This document shows positions 60,632-64,000 of a stretch of DNA of 64,000 nt, piece after piece. The DNA is from an uncultured Flavobacteriaceae bacterium (lineage in GTDB: Bacteria; Bacteroidota; Bacteroidia; Flavobacteriales; Flavobacteriaceae). The position numbers and the translations under genes were made by a program. Numbering within the stretch: position 1 is the stretch's first letter; each line of letters opens with the position of its first letter. The notes beneath the pieces were generated by a model, which was not told the DNA's origin, did no database searches, and worked only from the letters and a program-made list of their open reading frames with translations. The stretch is from assembly GCA_947494565.1 (NCBI GenBank), contig CANLVG010000004.1, forward strand, positions 400,598 through 464,597, given 5' to 3'.

Positions 60632-60988
60632 ATGAAAAAAATAAGTGTAGTACTAGTAATGATGTTTTTCGCCGTGATGAGCTTCGCTCAAGAAAAAAAC
60701 AAAAAAATGACCATGGAAGTTGATGGGGTTTGCGGAATGTGCAAGTTGCGCATCGAGAAAGCTGCTTTGGGGGTCAAAGGAGTGAAATATGCCCTCTGGG
60801 ATATTCCTTCGCATGACCTGTCATTGATTTTCGATGAGCGTAAGACCGACCCTATGAAAATTAAAATGGCCCTGGTGGCCGCCGGGCATGATACCAAAGA
60901 GCTGAAAGCCACGGAAGAAGCGTACGGCAAGGTAATGCCCTGTTGTAAATACCGCGATGAAGCGGTGGTGAAGAGTCATGAGAATTGA
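60632..60988 (+). CDS. Secreted HMA-domain metal-binding protein
   Basis: This 118-residue periplasmic protein has a signal peptide (VVLVMMFFAVMSFAQE) and one HMA domain with the metal-binding CGMC in VDGVCGMCKLRIEKA (about 30-45). KGVKYALWDIPSHDLSLIFDE continues the ferredoxin-like fold. The C-terminal GKVMPCCKYRDE adds a CC pair. It probably carries Cu(I) or a similar ion in the periplasm. It follows the TonB receptor on the same strand, and a terminator ends the run. Confidence 0.9.
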   Translation: MKKISVVLVMMFFAVMSFAQEKNKKMTMEVDGVCGMCKLRIEKAALGVKGVKYALWDIPSHDLSLIFDERKTDPMKIKMALVAAGHDTKELKATEEAYGKVMPCCKYRDEAVVKSHEN

Positions 60989-60995
60989 TGCTACA

Positions 60996-61023
60996 AACGC
61001 CTTTGCTCGCAAAGGCGTTTTTT
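60996..61023 (+). terminator. Terminator after the secreted HMA gene
   Basis: AACGCCTTTG pairs with CAAAGGCGTT around CTCG, followed by TTTT. It is a strong terminator for the metal-module run that began at 56983. Confidence 0.85.
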
Positions 61024-61033
61024 AATTGATAGT

Positions 61034-61051
61034 GTCAATTTGATTTGACAG
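61034..61051. promoter_or_regulatory. Inverted repeat upstream of the outer-membrane gene
   Basis: TGTCAA and TTGACA form a 6-base inverted repeat around TTTGAT (61034-61051). It is a candidate regulator-binding site, but no regulator can be assigned. Confidence 0.3.
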
Positions 61052-61094
61052 GTTGGAAGCTCGAACTCACATATTCCCAATTTTGTAAGGAAGT

Positions 61095-61134
61095 CCATTT
61101 TTGTGGTACTAAATATAAGCTACCATAAAAATGG
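61095..61134. promoter_or_regulatory. Long inverted repeat upstream of the outer-membrane gene
   Basis: CCATTTTTGTGGTA (61095-61108) pairs with TACCATAAAAATGG (61121-61134), one mismatch in 14 bases, around a 12-base loop. It ends six bases before the TTG start of the next gene. It could be a regulator-binding palindrome or an RNA hairpin covering the start site. Confidence 0.55.
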
Positions 61135-61140
61135 AATAAT

Positions 61141-62109
61141 TTGCGTGTAGTTCTTCTGATTTCCCTTGGCTTTTTTTTAGGGCCGCTTGTCCATGGGCAA
61201 ACCTGTTGTTCGGGCGGGGTACCCTTGTCCAATAATCTGGGCTTGCCAAATGAAGGTAAAAACTCATGGATTTTAGGGCTGAATTACGACTACAATAACC
61301 TCAATACACTAAATGCGGGTACCGAAGTCCTCGATGATGATTCTAGATTGCGAATAACCAATTCGCTACTATTCAATGTAGGGTATGCGCTAACCGATAG
61401 ATTCTCTGTTGAATCCCTTTTCACTTGGGTCAATCAAACCCGCACCATTTCGCAATTCGGTAATGAGAGTTTTTCGGAGACCTCCGGAATAGGTGATGCC
61501 GTTTTTCTACTGAAATATGCCCTTCCCAATGTTTTGGGCTCACAGACGGTCTTGAATTTTGGAGTGGGTACCAAAGCCCCCTTGGGCCGGTCCGATTTGA
61601 CTACTTCAGAAGGGTTTCAACTCACTGCTGATTTGCAGCCTGGTAGCGGTGCCTGGGATGTTCTGGGATGGTTGGCCGTTTCAAAAGGTTTGAATTTTAG
61701 GCCGTCGGCCGTACTTTCCGGCAGTGTGACGTATCGAGAGACCGGTGCGAACAACTCGTATTTGAACAATAGTTCGGTCTATGAGTTTGGCAATGTATTA
61801 CAGGCGAATTTGGGCTATACCGATCAATTCTTGCTTTTCAATATCATTTTTAATCCAGGGTTGATTTTCAAGTATAGAAAGGCACTTGCCGATCGAATAG
61901 ATACCTCTGAAATACCCAATACAGGTGGAGAATGGGTTTTTGCACGGCCTGAGCTAGGGATTCAAATCAGTCCGAATATGGCCCTGAATACCAAGGTCGA
62001 GATTCCGGTGTACAGTTATGTTGAGGGCACGCAACTTACCCCTACCTTACGTTTTACCATGGGAATTTCGTTGACATTGAAAAAAAAGGAGTTGAATATA
62101 TTAAACTAA
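61141..62109 (+). CDS. Outer-membrane protein of the metal/nos region
   Basis: This 322-residue protein is predicted to be a beta-barrel with alternating strand pattern (SWILGLNYDYNNLNTL, LLFNVGYALTDRFSVESLF) and a signal peptide ending in VHGQ. The mature N-terminus is TCCSGGVPLSNNLGLP, with a CC pair that may bind metal. The only possible start is TTG at 61141; a stop lies five codons upstream in frame and no ATG is available. It is followed seven bases later by the DUF3179 gene. Function is unknown. Confidence 0.75.
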   Translation: MRVVLLISLGFFLGPLVHGQTCCSGGVPLSNNLGLPNEGKNSWILGLNYDYNNLNTLNAGTEVLDDDSRLRITNSLLFNVGYALTDRFSVESLFTWVNQTRTISQFGNESFSETSGIGDAVFLLKYALPNVLGSQTVLNFGVGTKAPLGRSDLTTSEGFQLTADLQPGSGAWDVLGWLAVSKGLNFRPSAVLSGSVTYRETGANNSYLNNSSVYEFGNVLQANLGYTDQFLLFNIIFNPGLIFKYRKALADRIDTSEIPNTGGEWVFARPELGIQISPNMALNTKVEIPVYSYVEGTQLTPTLRFTMGISLTLKKKELNILN

Positions 62110-62115
62110 CACGCT

Positions 62116-63174
62116 ATGAAAACTATTCTTTATGTAATCGCTTTTACGGTACTACTGTTCAGCTGTAGCACCTCAAGTACACAAGAGACACCTCAGAACC
62201 CTGATTCCGGGGAAGTTGAAAACACATCTACGGAGTGGAGTATTCCTGTGGAAGAAGTACTGGATGGTGGTCCGGGGCGCGATGGGATACCGGCTTTGGA
62301 AAACCCAGTGATGATTACCGCAGACGAGGTTGTCATCCTCGATGACGTATTGGTTTTAGGATACAAAAACGGTAATGATATCCGTGCGTATCAGCATACG
62401 ATATTGGATTGGCATGAAATAGTGAATGATGATATCGGCGACGTTTCCTTAGCGGTGACCTATTGTCCACTGACGGGTACAGGAATCGGATGGAACAGGG
62501 TAGTGGACGGACAGAAAACGACCTTTGGGGTTTCCGGCCTACTGTATCAGACGAATTTGGTGCCCTTTGACCGAGCGACCAAAAGTAACTGGTCCCAGTT
62601 GTTGAATGAATCGGTCAATGGTAGTTTAAGTGGCAGGAAGGCCGAACTGATTCCACTTGTAGAAACCGACTGGAAAACCTGGAAAACAATGTTTCCCGAC
62701 ACCAAGATAATGAGTTTGAATACGGGCTTTTCACGAACTTATGGCGTATATCCGTATGTTGATTATAGAACCAATGATTCGTTCTTCCTATTTCCCACCC
62801 CTAAAGATTCCAGACTGCCTTTTAAGGAAAGAGTACATGCTATAGTCGATGACACCGATGCCAAAGTCTATCGATTTTCCGACTTTAACACCTCCAATAT
62901 TATCGTTGATTCGTTTAAGGGAAAGACCTATTTGATTGTGGGTAGTGCACAGTTTATAGCATCTTTTGAGTTGGAAGACAATCAGGGCTCAACACAGTTC
63001 ACTTATGTGTTCGATGAAAACTCCCAAGCGGTTTTTCAAGATAGCCAAGGAACAGAATACAATGTATTCGGGGAGTCTATTTCCGGATCGGGTCAACTGA
63101 AAGCTTCATCTTCCTTTATGGGGTATTGGTTTTCGATTCCCGCGTTTTACGAAACCGAGATTTATGGCGGTTAA
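62116..63174 (+). CDS. DUF3179 lipoprotein
   Basis: This 352-residue lipoprotein (signal ending LLFSC) contains a DUF3179 domain. Markers are DGIPALENPVMITADEVVILDD (about 53-75), GDVSLAVTYCPLTGTGIGW with a conserved Cys (about 113-131), FGVSGLLYQTNLVPFDRATKSNW (about 140-163) and TDWKTWKTMFPDTKIMS. The conserved Cys suggests metal or redox chemistry, but the biochemical role is unknown. It follows the outer-membrane gene on the same strand. Confidence 0.85.
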   Translation: MKTILYVIAFTVLLFSCSTSSTQETPQNPDSGEVENTSTEWSIPVEEVLDGGPGRDGIPALENPVMITADEVVILDDVLVLGYKNGNDIRAYQHTILDWHEIVNDDIGDVSLAVTYCPLTGTGIGWNRVVDGQKTTFGVSGLLYQTNLVPFDRATKSNWSQLLNESVNGSLSGRKAELIPLVETDWKTWKTMFPDTKIMSLNTGFSRTYGVYPYVDYRTNDSFFLFPTPKDSRLPFKERVHAIVDDTDAKVYRFSDFNTSNIIVDSFKGKTYLIVGSAQFIASFELEDNQGSTQFTYVFDENSQAVFQDSQGTEYNVFGESISGSGQLKASSSFMGYWFSIPAFYETEIYGG

Positions 63175-63199
63175 GGAGGGTTATTTGAACTTTCATCAC

Positions 63200-63529
63200 T
63201 TATAGCGGCAAAAAACTCGTTCCATCTTTGACCCTGCTGACCAGATCTTGAATTGTCGTTTCTTCCAGATTTTTTAAAAAATTGGTCTTTGTCTCTCCTA
63301 CCAAATGGTGCATTGGGCATGGGTGACTTTCATCACATAAGTTCAAGCCTAAGATGCATGACTTCAACCGATGGTCGCCATCGATTACCTGTATTATTTC
63401 AATAAGTGTCACTCTTCTGTTTTCCTCGGTCAGGTAAAAACCTCCTCCCGGTCCTCGAGTAGAAGATATCAGTTTATGGCGTGATAGTGCAGGCTTAACA
63501 CCCGCCTTGATTCTCCTGAAATTGGACAT
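63200..63529 (-). pseudogene. Rrf2-family regulator lacking its N-terminal helix-turn-helix
   Basis: The C-terminal part of an Rrf2 regulator is well preserved: KLISSTRGPGGGFYLTE (wing), a helix TLIEIIQVIDGD, and the Fe-S-type cysteines in SCILGLNLCDESHPCPMHH. The 45 or so residues that should form the N-terminal winged helix are missing; the frame instead begins at 63529 with MSNFRRIKAGVKPAL, and a stop lies a few codons upstream. The break is near 63495-63500, where a NosY-like reading on the other strand begins. This is therefore a truncated regulator, not a normal gene. Confidence 0.75.
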
Positions 63530-63677
63530 CTCGGCCTTGCTAGGCTATACAGGTGCCGTGTTTAAGCAGTTCTTTGGCACGAACCAAGGTCTGGTGCTAT
63601 CAATGCTGATGTTGGTTTTATGGACGCTTGTGCCGATTTGGAGGTTACTTGTCAAAGCGGGGAAAAAGGACTTTTAG
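63504..63677 (+). pseudogene. C-terminal remnant of a NosY-like ABC-2 permease
   Basis: The plus-strand frame reads ALILLKLDISALLGYTGAVF, then KQFFGTNQGLVLSMLMLVLW and TLVPIWRLLVKAGKKDF followed by TAG. This pattern, with DISALMGYTGAVF-like and a hydrophobic helix plus RKFxRKDL-like end, matches the C-terminus of NosY, the permease of the nos copper/sulfur-delivery system. No start codon or N-terminal part exists here. It abuts the truncated Rrf2 gene head to head, so a deletion or inversion probably joined them. The left boundary is approximate. Confidence 0.6.
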
Positions 63678-63710
63678 GGGAGTTCGAATAGCGAAAGGGT
63701 CCGCTTTAAA

Positions 63711-63742
63711 ATACCGTAATCGTTAGGAAGCTGTTACGGTAT
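63711..63742 (+). terminator. Terminator-like hairpin after the NosY remnant
   Basis: ATACCGTAA (63711-63719) pairs perfectly with TTACGGTAT (63734-63742), with an A-rich left flank and CGTTTT on the right. It would have ended the nosY transcript. Confidence 0.65.
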
Positions 63743-63894
63743 CGTTTTGGTCAACCTACTCGATTTCCGTTTTTATTTATAAGGAGGCTAGTGCTAGAAT
63801 CGTTTGTAAACCTATAGTATCCGAATAATTCACCGATAAACTTCTTGTAGCTACGGTAAACACGACATTATGGTTATATTACGGGTAAAATGGG

Positions 63895-63918
63895 AATAAA
63901 CACACTGGTGTGTTTATT
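63895..63918. repeat. 24-base near-perfect palindrome
   Basis: AATAAACACAC and GTGTGTTTATT are perfect 11-base arms around TG. It lies in the 320-base region after the NosY remnant, which otherwise shows no gene. A transcription-factor site or cruciform is possible; the owner is unknown. Confidence 0.6.
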
Positions 63919-64000
63919 GTATTGTTGTAATCAATTTACAGATTCCGTAGGGTCGAATTTTTCCAAGGTGTGTGGATAAAGGACAAAGGAGTGCGCTTTT

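Noticed and set aside
1..64000. CRISPR array, rRNA operon or complete insertion sequence
   Set aside because: No regularly spaced direct repeats of suitable length, no rRNA-like sequence, and no transposase was found in the window.

Overview
The window looks like a chromosomal segment of a marine member of the Flavobacteriaceae (Bacteroidota), near Maribacter, Zobellia or Arenibacter. This rests on protein types rather than a database search: a GYDIA-type GHMP kinase beside class II HMG-CoA reductase, an HYC/CC/PP protein, a short ComEC, an arsenosugar operon, many Bacteroidota-style lipoproteins and beta-barrels, and promoters of the TTTG-N20-TAnnTTTG type.

Left host region (1-10157): an AraC regulator tail and a murein amidase, then a five-gene minus-strand arsenosugar operon (rhodanese, nucleotidylyl/glycosyltransferase, purine nucleoside phosphorylase, ArsM, glycosyltransferase). 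A GH32 fructan hydrolase lipoprotein follows, then a lipoprotein ADP-ribosylglycohydrolase overlapping a methylthioribose-kinase-like kinase, a DinB protein and a 56-residue membrane protein.

Mobile element (about 10158-25027, 14.9 kb): it is integrated at the 3' end of tRNA-Phe(GAA). It carries a tyrosine integrase, an excisionase-like protein, a VirE-type primase and VapE-type helicase next to an iteron cluster that is probably an origin, small and large terminase, a tail-tube-like protein, a tape-measure protein, accessory genes (membrane protein, SRAP, DUF1508), and a repressor with divergent promoters and operators. No portal, capsid, baseplate or lysis gene can be recognised. The element therefore looks like a phage satellite or compact defective prophage that packages DNA and makes tail parts but has no head. 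This is the strongest candidate for an undescribed system here.

Middle host region (25016-55622): coaX, an outer-membrane barrel, a TPR protein, LptC and a CNNM/CorC protein in one run; a PpiD-like isomerase; mevalonate-pathway genes; DPP-IV with a POT peptide transporter; ComEC; an NlpC/P60 hydrolase; LpxB; SurE; a tail-specific protease; a NUC1 endonuclease; the mreBCD-pbp2-rodA elongasome operon; purH; and a free-methionine-sulfoxide reductase.

Right region (55623-64000): a lipoprotein, then a heavy-metal (probably copper) module: HYC/CC/PP protein, HMA-MauE fusion, TonB receptor, secreted HMA protein, outer-membrane protein and DUF3179 lipoprotein. It ends at a junction between an Rrf2 regulator lacking its N-terminus and the last residues of a NosY-like ABC permease. 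This suggests that a nitrous-oxide-reductase (nos) cluster was lost beside its copper-supply genes.

All family names come from recognising motifs by eye; no searches were run.
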